Shown here piece after piece: positions 25,290 through 32,548 of a stretch of DNA of 42,737 nucleotides. The notes under the pieces were generated by a model. It was not told the DNA's origin, did no database searches, and worked only from the letters and a program-made list of their open reading frames with translations. Within the stretch, counting starts at the first letter, position 1. Each line of letters starts with the position of its first letter. Both the position numbers and the translations under genes were made by a program. The DNA is from Prevotella sp. CAG:1031 (GTDB lineage Bacteria > Bacteroidota > Bacteroidia > Bacteroidales > Muribaculaceae), in NCBI GenBank assembly GCA_000431215.1, contig HF985605.1:1-42737 (forward strand). The letters run 5' to 3'.

Positions 25290-26153
25290 ATGAGACTCAA
25301 TGTCATTGCGGTAGCGCTTGCCGTGGCAGCCGTTTCGCTGACAGGATGTGTCAGCAAGAAGAACTATGCGGCCCTTCAGGCCGACTATTCGAAGCTTCAG
25401 GCCGACTATCAGACCGCTCAGGTCGAGCTGGCCAAAAGCAATTCGTCGAACCAGAATCTCGAGCAGCGCCTCGCCGATGCCCGCGCCGCCAACGCCGAGC
25501 TCAAGAGAGCTTATGCCGAGATGCAGAAAACGCTCAACCAGTCGATAGAAAGCGGTTCGCAGAGCAGTGTGAACATCGCCAAGCTTGTCGACGAAATCAA
25601 TGCCTCGAACAAATATATCAAAGAGCTGGTAGCCGCCAAGTCGAAGAGCGATTCGCTCAACATGGTGCTGACCAACAATCTGACCCGTTCGCTCTCGCGC
25701 GACGAGCTCAAGGACATCGACGTCAAGGTGCTCAAAGGGGTCGTCTATATCTCTCTGGCCGACAATATGCTCTACAAGAGCGGAAGCTACGAGGTCAGCG
25801 ACCGCGCAATGGAGACTCTGGGCAAGATCGCTAAGATTATCAAGGACTATAAGGACTATGATGTTCTCGTCGAGGGCAATACCGACGATGTGCCTATTTC
25901 GCGCACGAATATCCGCAACAACTGGGATCTCTCGGCACTGCGCGCCAGCTCGGTTGTCCAGGTGCTTCAGAACCGCTTCGGAATCGACCCGTCGCGTCTG
26001 ACAGCCGGCGGCCGCGGCGAATACAATCCTATCGCCGATAACAGCAGCGACCTCGGCCGTCAGCGCAACCGCCGCACGGAGATTATCGTCACTCCGAAAC
26101 TCGACCAGTTCCTCGACCTGATCGACCACGCTCCCGACACCGACGAGAAATAA
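25290..26153 (+). CDS. OmpA-family lipoprotein
   Basis: This 287-residue protein has a lipobox ending at Cys20 (SLTGC), a coiled-coil region (about 25-125, with repeated LQADY heptad-like units), and a C-terminal OmpA/MotB domain (about 140-275) with the peptidoglycan-binding signature: EGNTDD for the acidic residue, and NWDLSALRASSVVQVL and RNRRTEI for the binding helices. It would link the outer membrane to peptidoglycan. The start at 25290 is chosen because it gives the lipoprotein signal. It ends 6 nt before the stop of a convergent gene. Confidence 0.9.
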   Translation: MRLNVIAVALAVAAVSLTGCVSKKNYAALQADYSKLQADYQTAQVELAKSNSSNQNLEQRLADARAANAELKRAYAEMQKTLNQSIESGSQSSVNIAKLVDEINASNKYIKELVAAKSKSDSLNMVLTNNLTRSLSRDELKDIDVKVLKGVVYISLADNMLYKSGSYEVSDRAMETLGKIAKIIKDYKDYDVLVEGNTDDVPISRTNIRNNWDLSALRASSVVQVLQNRFGIDPSRLTAGGRGEYNPIADNSSDLGRQRNRRTEIIVTPKLDQFLDLIDHAPDTDEK

Positions 26154-26159
26154 CCCCTG

Positions 26160-26738
26160 TCAGACAGGAGCCGTCGGCCGTGGCCGCTCGATTGTCAGCG
26201 ATGCCACGGTGTCGGCCGTGAACTGCATGACAACACGCCGCCATTCGAGGCATCCGTCGTCGCGCACGACTATGCCGCGGCAGCGCGCGATATCAGCCCG
26301 ACGGGCGCCGACTCCGAAACGGCGCCCGTCGATCGTTACCGACGGGCCGCGCCCGACAACCGTCAGCTCCGACAAAACCGGCGGTTCCTCCTGTCCGCAC
26401 CCGAGCATAACCGGAAGGCCGCGGCTGTAGAAAGTCACAGCCGCCGTCTGGTCAAGTCCTTCGATAGGCTCGGTCCGATCCACGGCGACCGAGTCGTAGG
26501 CGCCCGGCAGCACCATAGGCAGGGCTGACAGTCTCATGCCTATCCGAACCGGCCCGACCCCCTGCGATGTCATAGGTGGGGCCAATACGATTGTGTCGCG
26601 CGAAGTGTCGCGCGCGGCGACAACGGGCGCAGGCCGGCTGAAGGTCTCTATCTCGGTTGTCTCGGAAGTCGGTTTGCCGCTGCACGCGGCCAGAGACGTT
26701 AAAGCCGCAATGGTCAGAACGGGAATAATTCTTTTCAT
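26160..26738 (-). CDS. Putative lipoprotein of unknown function
   Basis: From the ATG at 26738 the protein has 192 residues with a lipobox ending at Cys19 (LAAC). The mature sequence includes a stretch resembling the N-terminal part of small envelope proteins that monitor or bind (GPVRIGMRLSALP), two cysteines around CGQEE and a C-terminal beta-rich part. I do not recognise a family. A TTG three codons upstream is possible but falls in the -7 box CAAATTTA (26745-26752, minus strand), so ATG is preferred; transcription would then begin almost at the start codon. The gene is convergent with the OmpA-family gene, 6 nt apart. Confidence 0.6.
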   Translation of the reverse strand: MKRIIPVLTIAALTSLAACSGKPTSETTEIETFSRPAPVVAARDTSRDTIVLAPPMTSQGVGPVRIGMRLSALPMVLPGAYDSVAVDRTEPIEGLDQTAAVTFYSRGLPVMLGCGQEEPPVLSELTVVGRGPSVTIDGRRFGVGARRADIARCRGIVVRDDGCLEWRRVVMQFTADTVASLTIERPRPTAPV

Positions 26739-26744
26739 TTCGGG

Positions 26745-26778
26745 CAAATTTAGCGTTTTTTATTTTGCGGCTTGTAAA
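26745..26778 (-). promoter_or_regulatory. Promoter of the lipoprotein gene, nearly at its start codon
   Basis: On the minus strand TAAATTTG (26752 to 26745) fits TAnnTTTG and a TTTA lies about 22 nt upstream. The G ends 7 nt before the A of the ATG at 26738, so the mRNA would have a leader of only a few nucleotides. Confidence 0.45.
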
Positions 26779-26792
26779 TTGAGCGAATATTA

Positions 26793-26824
26793 TTTGGAAA
26801 TAGCTGAAATAGATATTACCTTTG
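26793..26824 (+). promoter_or_regulatory. Strong promoter of a candidate small RNA
   Basis: TTTG at 26793-26796, a 20-nt spacer, then TACCTTTG at 26817-26824: an ideal Bacteroidetes promoter. The gene downstream (27044) has a separate promoter, and a terminator lies between. Confidence 0.6.
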
Positions 26825-26829
26825 CGATT

Positions 26830-26950
26830 GAATTAAAGAAATAATTGGAACTGACTAACTGTTATATGGGGAAAACGTAATTAATTGAGCCAAAAGCTCT
26901 ATGATTGCGAATCGAAGGATGGCACGCTGCGAGGCGAGCCATTTTTGTTT
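26830..26950 (+). ncRNA. Candidate small RNA of about 120 nt
   Basis: Between the promoter at 26793-26824 and a Rho-independent-type terminator is a stretch with no meaningful reading frame (ATG GGG AAA ACG TAA is the only short one near the 5' side). It has a small hairpin GAGC-caaaa-GCTC at 26887-26899, and then the terminator hairpin ATGGCaCGC (26919-26927)/GCGaGCCAT (26934-26942) running into TTTTTGTTTT. The layout is that of an independent sRNA gene. No known family is recognised; the exact ends are estimates. Confidence 0.45.
26919..26950 (+). terminator. Terminator of the candidate small RNA
   Basis: The 9-nt arms 26919-26927 and 26934-26942 pair except for one A-A mismatch, with a 6-nt loop, followed by TTTTTGTTTT. 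It is an intrinsic-terminator shape upstream of a separate promoter at 26989-27019. Confidence 0.6.
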
Positions 26951-26988
26951 TATATAGCCGTTATTGGAGAGCGAATGTAGAGAGCTTG

Positions 26989-27019
26989 TTTGAAATTGCA
27001 GAATAATGTTGTAGCTTTG
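26989..27019 (+). promoter_or_regulatory. Promoter of the secreted protein gene at 27044
   Basis: TTTG at 26989-26992, a 19-nt spacer, then TAGCTTTG at 27012-27019. The predicted leader is about 20 nt, in accord with the ATG at 27044. Confidence 0.6.
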
Positions 27020-27043
27020 TGAGTAATATAAAGATATGAAGAC

Positions 27044-28042
27044 ATGTTAAGACCAGCGACATTCTCAGAACGGAATATTTCTGCTGTATTGAAGGGTATA
27101 TTGTGTTTTGTCATGATTCTCTTTTTGAGCGTGGAATGCCGGAGCCAGACTTTCGGCTTTTCGACATCTGACGTGATTATTATGAAGGGTAGCGATGCCT
27201 ATAAAACAGGCGACAAGGGCGTGCTTGTGATTCAGAAAGATGGCTCGCAGTGGATAGCTCAGCTTTCTCTGGGAGGCAATCCCGGCCCCGCAGTCCGCCT
27301 GAGCTCAATCAAAGTGAAGAATGGAAAGCTTGGCGAATATGTGACGGGAACCAGTAGCGATTTTAACTTCGAGATCAATTCACGCCAGCTGACGTTCATC
27401 ACCTCAAGCCATGTTGTCGCTTTCCCTCAGGAGTCGCTCGGGTCGGATTATCAGCAGCAGCTTGCTGCTCTGATGTCGAAACTGGGCGCAGCGCCGTCGT
27501 CGCGCCCCGGTTCGGCAAAAGCGGGCGCCCGAAAGAATCCGCTCTTGCCGGCTTCGGGAAATCTGACAGCGACCACCTTTGCCGCCCATCCCTTCGGATT
27601 CATGCCGCAAGGCCCGATGTCGCAGGAGAAAGCCTGCGAGTATCTCCGGCAAGCCAATTGGCCGTCAAAGCCGTATGACAGTTCTTTGCTTAGTGTCGGA
27701 TCAAGTTCGGCATTCAAATTCCCGTTCAGGATGTATGGGAAAGATGTGGCAACGATGTCGATGTCGTGGTCGGAAGGGAAAAATACATCTTACGGCGTGT
27801 ATATTGCCGACTATAAGAAAAACTGGACAAAGGAAGAAGCTATGGCGCTGGCTGAAAAAATCTATGACGAGCTTATCGCAAACGGCTATCGGCCGGCGGA
27901 AGTGAGATTCAGCTACCGCGGACATTTCACCGAGAAAGCCGTTACCGACGGAAGAGTCTATGTTCAGATTAATTCATCGGCTCATTCAATACGCGAGTCG
28001 TGGGATTCCTACGGCGTCGAGATCGACGTAAGATACCGCTAA
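27044..28042 (+). CDS. Secreted protein of unknown function
   Basis: This 332-residue protein has an extended N-terminus and a hydrophobic signal-like stretch (about 15-33, ending near VECRSQ). The next part is beta-rich (about 40-130), then a low-complexity linker (SSRPGSAKAGARKN), then a C-terminal region of about 150 residues with WTKEEAMALAEKIYDELIANGY. I recognise no family and no catalytic motif. Base composition is less GC-rich and codon use less biased than in the surface protein genes upstream. It has its own promoter and sits between the candidate small RNA and the rubrerythrin gene, with which it converges. Confidence 0.7.
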   Translation: MLRPATFSERNISAVLKGILCFVMILFLSVECRSQTFGFSTSDVIIMKGSDAYKTGDKGVLVIQKDGSQWIAQLSLGGNPGPAVRLSSIKVKNGKLGEYVTGTSSDFNFEINSRQLTFITSSHVVAFPQESLGSDYQQQLAALMSKLGAAPSSRPGSAKAGARKNPLLPASGNLTATTFAAHPFGFMPQGPMSQEKACEYLRQANWPSKPYDSSLLSVGSSSAFKFPFRMYGKDVATMSMSWSEGKNTSYGVYIADYKKNWTKEEAMALAEKIYDELIANGYRPAEVRFSYRGHFTEKAVTDGRVYVQINSSAHSIRESWDSYGVEIDVRYR

Positions 28043-28048
28043 CGCTAT

Positions 28049-28084
28049 TAGGCGCAATAAGTCCAATAAGTCTAATAAGGCTTG
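28049..28084. repeat. Four 9-bp tandem units
   Basis: TAGGCGCAA, TAAGTCCAA, TAAGTCTAA and TAAGGCTTG follow each other with no gap, 7 nt after the stop of the unknown secreted protein gene. They belong to the same 9-mer family as 4441-4476 and 40046-40081. Confidence 0.65.
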
Positions 28085-28100
28085 TATGGCATATAGAATC

Positions 28101-28130
28101 GGGAGGCTGCGCCCTGCGGCACAGCCTCCC
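28101..28130. terminator. Hairpin between convergent genes
   Basis: GGGAGGCTG at 28101-28109 pairs with CAGCCTCCC at 28122-28130, with inner GCC/GGC. It lies between the unknown secreted gene and the rubrerythrin gene and can act on both. There is no long T-run on the plus side. Confidence 0.6.
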
Positions 28131-28156
28131 GGAAAAGGTTGATTCCCGAAGGGGAA

Positions 28157-28708
28157 TTATTTCTTGAAATAGCGGTTGTAGAGACCCTGGAAACCCTGAC
28201 CATGGCGGGCTTCGTCTTTAGCCATCTCATGAACGGTGTCGTGGATAGCGTCGAGATTCTGCTCTTTGGCGCGGCGGGCAATGCGCATCTTGTCGGCGTT
28301 GGCACCGGCTTCGGCTGCCATGCGCTTTTCGAGGTTGGTCTTGGTGTCCCAGACGCATTCGCCAAGGAGTTCGGCGAATTTTGCGGCGTGCTCGGCCTCT
28401 TCGAAAGCATAGCGCTTGAAAGCCTCGGCGATTTCGGGATAGCCTTCGCGGTCGGCCTGACGCGACATAGCCAGATACATGCCGACTTCGCCGCATTCGC
28501 CGTTGAAGTGGGCTGTCAGGTCAGCGATCATTTCGGCATCGGTGCCTTTGGCAACACCGATTTCATGCTCGGTGACGAAAGAAAGTTCTTCAGTCTCGTC
28601 GAGTTCTTTGAATTTCGAAGCGGGAGCGCCGCAGACGGGGCATTTCTCGGGCGGTTCTGCGCCTTCATAGACGTAGCCGCAAACGGTGCAGATAAATTTC
28701 TTTTTCAT
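28157..28708 (-). CDS. Reverse rubrerythrin (rubredoxin domain first)
   Basis: This 183-residue protein has an N-terminal rubredoxin-like iron site (CTVCGY at residues 7-12 and CPVCGA further on), followed by a four-helix diiron domain with the ligand motifs NGECGEVGMY, FEEAEHAAKF and DEARHGQGF. Rubrerythrins reduce hydrogen peroxide to water in the cytoplasm of anaerobes. In the usual form the rubredoxin is at the C-terminus; this order is the reverse form. A -7 box for it (TAACTTTG on the minus strand, 28755-28762) lies upstream. Confidence 0.93.
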   Translation of the reverse strand: MKKKFICTVCGYVYEGAEPPEKCPVCGAPASKFKELDETEELSFVTEHEIGVAKGTDAEMIADLTAHFNGECGEVGMYLAMSRQADREGYPEIAEAFKRYAFEEAEHAAKFAELLGECVWDTKTNLEKRMAAEAGANADKMRIARRAKEQNLDAIHDTVHEMAKDEARHGQGFQGLYNRYFKK

Positions 28709-28754
28709 AATAGGTAAGTTGGATAATTATATTTCTTGCTTTATATAGTACCGG

Positions 28755-28785
28755 CAAAGTTAGCTAAATCTTTTATATCCGCAAG
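28755..28785 (-). promoter_or_regulatory. Rubrerythrin promoter
   Basis: On the minus strand CTTG (28785-28782), a 19-nt spacer and TAACTTTG (28762-28755) form a good promoter, about 47 nt upstream of the start codon. Confidence 0.55.
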
Positions 28786-28806
28786 CGAAAAACAGCACGT
28801 GCATTT

Positions 28807-30378
28807 TTATGTTTTTATGTTTGCGCGCCGTGCGAGTTCGGCGTCGTCCATTGCCGAGATTCCGCGCAGATATTCTTCAAGCGAAATGTCGGTGGCGAGC
28901 TTCTTTTTTAGCGAGCTTTTGGTGTATTTGACGGTGCTGACCGAGCGGTTTATGGCTGCGGCGATGTCTTTGTTCGACAGATTCTGCCAGACGAATGCCG
29001 CTATGCGCGTTTCGGCATTGGTCAGGTTGGGGTGGGCTATGCGCAGCTTGGCGAGGAATTCGCCCGTGGCGTCGTCGTGGCGCGAGATGTCCATGTGGCG
29101 CGGACTTTCAAGGTCGCCCGAAGTCAGGATGCTGCGTTTGATCTCCTCGACTTTTTCGGCGTCGTCGATTTTTGAGGCGAGAATATTGCGGATTTCCTGC
29201 TGCGACTGCTCCATCGAGGCCTGGCGGCGTGTCAGCGAGCCGACCTCGGCGTTGCGGCTGCCGAGCTTCTTCTCGATAATGGCCTGACGGCGCCTGCCCC
29301 GGCGCGATTTCAGCAGCGCGAAGCCGGCTATGGCCGTTGCGAGCGCAACGAGCCCTGCCAGTCCCCATATCCACCATAATCTCTGCCGATTTGCCTGCCG
29401 GGCCAGCTCGGCCTCATGATTGGCGGCGGCCACCTCGAAATAATCGACCTCGACCTGCGTCATGGCATTGGAGTATATTCCGGTCAGAGAATCGGCGGTC
29501 TGGCTGGCGCGTTTGAAATACATGTATTCAGTGTGTTCGTCGCCGTGGGCTTTTGCTAAGTCGCGCCCGGTCAGATAGTATTTAAGGTTATAGTGGGCAT
29601 TCGACGACGGCTTCAGCAGCCCCCATTCTTCATCGGCAGCCTTAAGGCTGTTTTGTCCGATAAGATATCTTATCAGATTCATTCTGACTGTATTTCTGAC
29701 ATCGGGATTCAGACGTCTGTCGTCTATCAGGCGTCTGGATATGGCTGCTGCGGAGTCAATTCTGTTGAGATGGGAATATGCGTCAGAGCGGATCATCTCG
29801 AGGTCGAGGCTGTCGTCAATATTGTGGGTTTTCTTAATCGCGCGCTCAATCTGCGCCAGTCCGACCTTTGCAGAATCAGAAGCAATCGAGGCCCTTATTT
29901 TTCGCATGATAATCTTATGGCGTAGCTTCTCGACAAGCTCGCGTTCGCCGGGCCTGTTTCCGTTTTTCTCGACAACGGCAGAGGCCTTTCCTATATATTT
30001 TCGGTTTAAAATAAACCGCCTGTATTCACGATGGAATTCAGCCAGCCGCAGATATGCCTCGGCATCGAAATACCATAGATCGGCCGGTTTGTCGGATTCG
30101 ATAAGAACTCTGAGGTCTTTCAGCATGGCCGGAGCATTGCCTATCTGAAGAAAAGCCTCGGAACGGGTGTTGAGGATTTTCGATAGCGAACGAATGTCTT
30201 TTCTGTCGATTTTTTTCTCAAGCCAGTCGAGATTTCTCACTGCTTCGGCATAATTGCCGGCATTGATGAGCGAATCGCTTCGCTGAATCTCGCGGTCGAC
30301 AAAAGCAGGAGAAGCGGCAGTCAGGGCAATAACAGCCGTCAATAATATTATTATAGAGATGAGCAGGCGTTTGTTCAC
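28807..30378 (-). CDS. Membrane-bound TPR sensor with LuxR-type DNA-binding domain
   Basis: This 523-residue protein begins with a hydrophobic signal (about 4-24), followed by an extracytoplasmic region of helical TPR-like repeats (about 30-325), a transmembrane helix (about 334-356), a cytoplasmic coiled coil (about 365-415) and a LuxR-type helix-turn-helix (about 450-495, LTNAETRIAAFVWQNLSNKDIAAAINRSVSTVKYT). This matches Bacteroidetes one-piece transmembrane regulators. The start is a GTG at 30378, placed 5 nt after the end of a -7 box, so the transcript may be leaderless. It diverges from the operon at 30616 and may control it; the signal is unknown. Confidence 0.85.
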   Translation of the reverse strand: MNKRLLISIIILLTAVIALTAASPAFVDREIQRSDSLINAGNYAEAVRNLDWLEKKIDRKDIRSLSKILNTRSEAFLQIGNAPAMLKDLRVLIESDKPADLWYFDAEAYLRLAEFHREYRRFILNRKYIGKASAVVEKNGNRPGERELVEKLRHKIIMRKIRASIASDSAKVGLAQIERAIKKTHNIDDSLDLEMIRSDAYSHLNRIDSAAAISRRLIDDRRLNPDVRNTVRMNLIRYLIGQNSLKAADEEWGLLKPSSNAHYNLKYYLTGRDLAKAHGDEHTEYMYFKRASQTADSLTGIYSNAMTQVEVDYFEVAAANHEAELARQANRQRLWWIWGLAGLVALATAIAGFALLKSRRGRRRQAIIEKKLGSRNAEVGSLTRRQASMEQSQQEIRNILASKIDDAEKVEEIKRSILTSGDLESPRHMDISRHDDATGEFLAKLRIAHPNLTNAETRIAAFVWQNLSNKDIAAAINRSVSTVKYTKSSLKKKLATDISLEEYLRGISAMDDAELARRANIKT

Positions 30379-30382
30379 AATA

Positions 30383-30416
30383 CAAAGTTAGCATTTATTT
30401 TCAATAAAACGTCAAA
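30383..30416 (-). promoter_or_regulatory. Promoter of the TPR/LuxR regulator
   Basis: Minus-strand TAACTTTG (30390-30383) with TTTG (30416-30413), spacer 22 nt. The box ends only 5 nt before the GTG start codon. Confidence 0.5.
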
Positions 30417-30539
30417 CTACCGCCTGACATATACGAGAGCGTCATGTCTGTGAGCAAAAAACAGGGAATTTCGTAACGTATTGGCTTTTAGTTGAGTAAA
30501 CTTTTTCAAACGGCATTCAATACCTTTTCAAACCCTTGT

Positions 30540-30573
30540 TTTGAGCCGGCAGATTGCAAATAAGCTATATTTG
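30540..30573 (+). promoter_or_regulatory. Promoter of the secreted-protein operon
   Basis: TTTG at 30540-30543 and TATATTTG at 30566-30573, spacer 22 nt. Transcription would start near 30579, about 37 nt before the ATG at 30616. Confidence 0.6.
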
Positions 30574-30615
30574 ACTCAGTAATTCCGTTCCTTTCTAACC
30601 ATAATCACAAATTTT

Positions 30616-32523
30616 ATGAGAAAACTTTATACTCTAATCCTCACATTGGCGGCGCTGACAGCTTCGGCCGAAAACTCGCTTGACAAACCTTTGGCAATGC
30701 CTTTCTACGAAAATTTCGCGGGAGGAAAGTATGACCACGAAGGATGGGAAGTGATTCCCGTTTCGGGTGAAACAGCCACGCTCAGCCTGACTGACCACGA
30801 CCCCGTCACCGGGCTTGTATCTTATGTTGATCGTGATAAGGGGCTGTTGGTGATCAATAATGACAAGGCAGGCTCGTTCTACCTGATGTCTCCTTATATT
30901 AAGGTTGGAGCTACTCAGACTCAGTGTGAATTATGTGAGGCTTCGTTCGTGCCTAATAGCATTAAGGCGGAGAGCGTCATGAGCATCGACGGCAGTGAGA
31001 TCGCTGCCAAGGGCGAATTTGATCTTTATTCTTACGCGTCCATGAATCCGGAATGGACAGAAATGTCGACTAACGGGCTTCCCGCATTTGGCACCTATGT
31101 CAATAAAGTCGTCAGATTCGGATGGAAAATTACCACTGATGGGCAGGGGGGAACTCTATGCCTTGACAAGATTAAATTTTCCACCGAGATGGCCTATGAC
31201 TTCGCACTGATTAATCCGCATGCCACTCCGCGTGTGAAACCGGGCGAAGAGGTTACCTTGAGTGTCGACGCCGCATGCATGGGAAAATACACCTCGCTCA
31301 ATTACTCCGTGACTGCCACTGTTGATGGTCAGGAACTCCCCGAGAAGTTTGTCCCTCAGGAAAACATCACCGCCACCAAATATGGCACGGGTATTTTCAA
31401 GTTCCGAGTGCCCGACGACATGAAGCCCGGAACGAAAAACGTTAAGTTTGAGCTCAGCTTCCGCGGAGACTGGGCAGGCTCGAAAGATCAGGATCTCTCC
31501 AACAATGTAGCCTACGCCACGTTTGACGTTCTGCCCGCTTTCCTTCCCGGAGCAAGCAACTTCAAGGCCGATGATAACGGTGTGCTCACCTGGGACTGCA
31601 TGTCGGACGGCAGCCGTATCACCGACACCATGGAGAGTCTCGCCTCCTACGACGACGGTTCTATTGACGCCGTTTACGAGCTTCATCCCTATCTCGACTA
31701 TGATGTTCTGGTGCGTTCCTACGGTGACCGCGGTGTTATCGGTTCTTACGTAGTTTATGACAAGGATCAGCGTCCAACCATCGCCGCCGAGAGCTGGGTC
31801 GAGAACAACGTGCCGAACATTTTCCATCTTATGTCATGCACCGTGGCTGACTTCACTGTGCCTGCTGATGAGCTCGCCGCTGACTCGGGCAACAAGGCCC
31901 TGCTCTTCTGGAGCAACGATGACGGCACCCCCTGCGACAACTATCTCGTGCTTCCCGAGCTTAACAGCTCCGACCTGACCCTCAAGTTCAAAGCCCGCGC
32001 GTACTCCGCCGATTATCCCGAATTGCTCGAGATTCTCGCCTCATCCACCGACGGCGAAGTGAGCAGCTTCAGCGTCGTGAAGACGCTCTCCATCGATGGC
32101 AACGAATATGAGGAATATGAGGTGACGCTCCCCGACGACACTAAGTTTGCGGCTCTCCGCCACGTGTCTGACGAAGGTTACGCCCTTCTCGTCGACGATC
32201 TCTCGTTCTCGGCAAAAGCCCGTGAGATTCTCGGCTATAACGTTTATCACTACGGCAACAAGATCAACTCCGACCTGCTTGCCGACAAGCGCTTCGCCAC
32301 CAATCGCGACGGCCGTTACACCGTCACAGTGGTTTACCCCGAGGGTGAGTCGGAACCCACCGGCGATATTCTCATAGGAGTTGACGGCGTCAGCTCGGTC
32401 GTCGCCGACGTAACCGGCGATACCCCCGTCTACTATAATCTTCAGGGACAGCGTGTGGCCAAACCGGAGGGTGGGGTATTCATAGAGGTTGCCGGAGGCT
32501 CGTCCAGAAAAGTCATCAAATAA
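30616..32523 (+). CDS. Secreted protein with choice-of-anchor-like domain and sorting-like tail
   Basis: This 635-residue protein has a signal peptide (about 1-19, ending ASA), and an N-terminal segment of the kind seen in choice-of-anchor and MAM-like beta domains (MPFYENFAGGKYDHEGWEVI). Ig-like or fibronectin-like segments fill the rest, and it ends with the tail PVYYNLQGQRVAKPEGG...KVIK. I cannot assign an enzyme function; a binding or structural role at the surface is likely. It is the first gene of a unit with the C10 protease (25 nt away) and the gene at 34559. Confidence 0.8.
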   Translation: MRKLYTLILTLAALTASAENSLDKPLAMPFYENFAGGKYDHEGWEVIPVSGETATLSLTDHDPVTGLVSYVDRDKGLLVINNDKAGSFYLMSPYIKVGATQTQCELCEASFVPNSIKAESVMSIDGSEIAAKGEFDLYSYASMNPEWTEMSTNGLPAFGTYVNKVVRFGWKITTDGQGGTLCLDKIKFSTEMAYDFALINPHATPRVKPGEEVTLSVDAACMGKYTSLNYSVTATVDGQELPEKFVPQENITATKYGTGIFKFRVPDDMKPGTKNVKFELSFRGDWAGSKDQDLSNNVAYATFDVLPAFLPGASNFKADDNGVLTWDCMSDGSRITDTMESLASYDDGSIDAVYELHPYLDYDVLVRSYGDRGVIGSYVVYDKDQRPTIAAESWVENNVPNIFHLMSCTVADFTVPADELAADSGNKALLFWSNDDGTPCDNYLVLPELNSSDLTLKFKARAYSADYPELLEILASSTDGEVSSFSVVKTLSIDGNEYEEYEVTLPDDTKFAALRHVSDEGYALLVDDLSFSAKAREILGYNVYHYGNKINSDLLADKRFATNRDGRYTVTVVYPEGESEPTGDILIGVDGVSSVVADVTGDTPVYYNLQGQRVAKPEGGVFIEVAGGSSRKVIK

Positions 32524-32548
32524 ACTAACCCGTTACAACAGAATTCTG

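Noticed and set aside
25226..25834. A 202-codon open frame on the plus strand
   Set aside because: It overlaps the OmpA-family lipoprotein in another frame and has no family features.
26156..26168. CCTGTC-a-GACAGG between convergent genes considered as a terminator
   Set aside because: A 1-nt loop cannot form that stem fully and there is no T-run.
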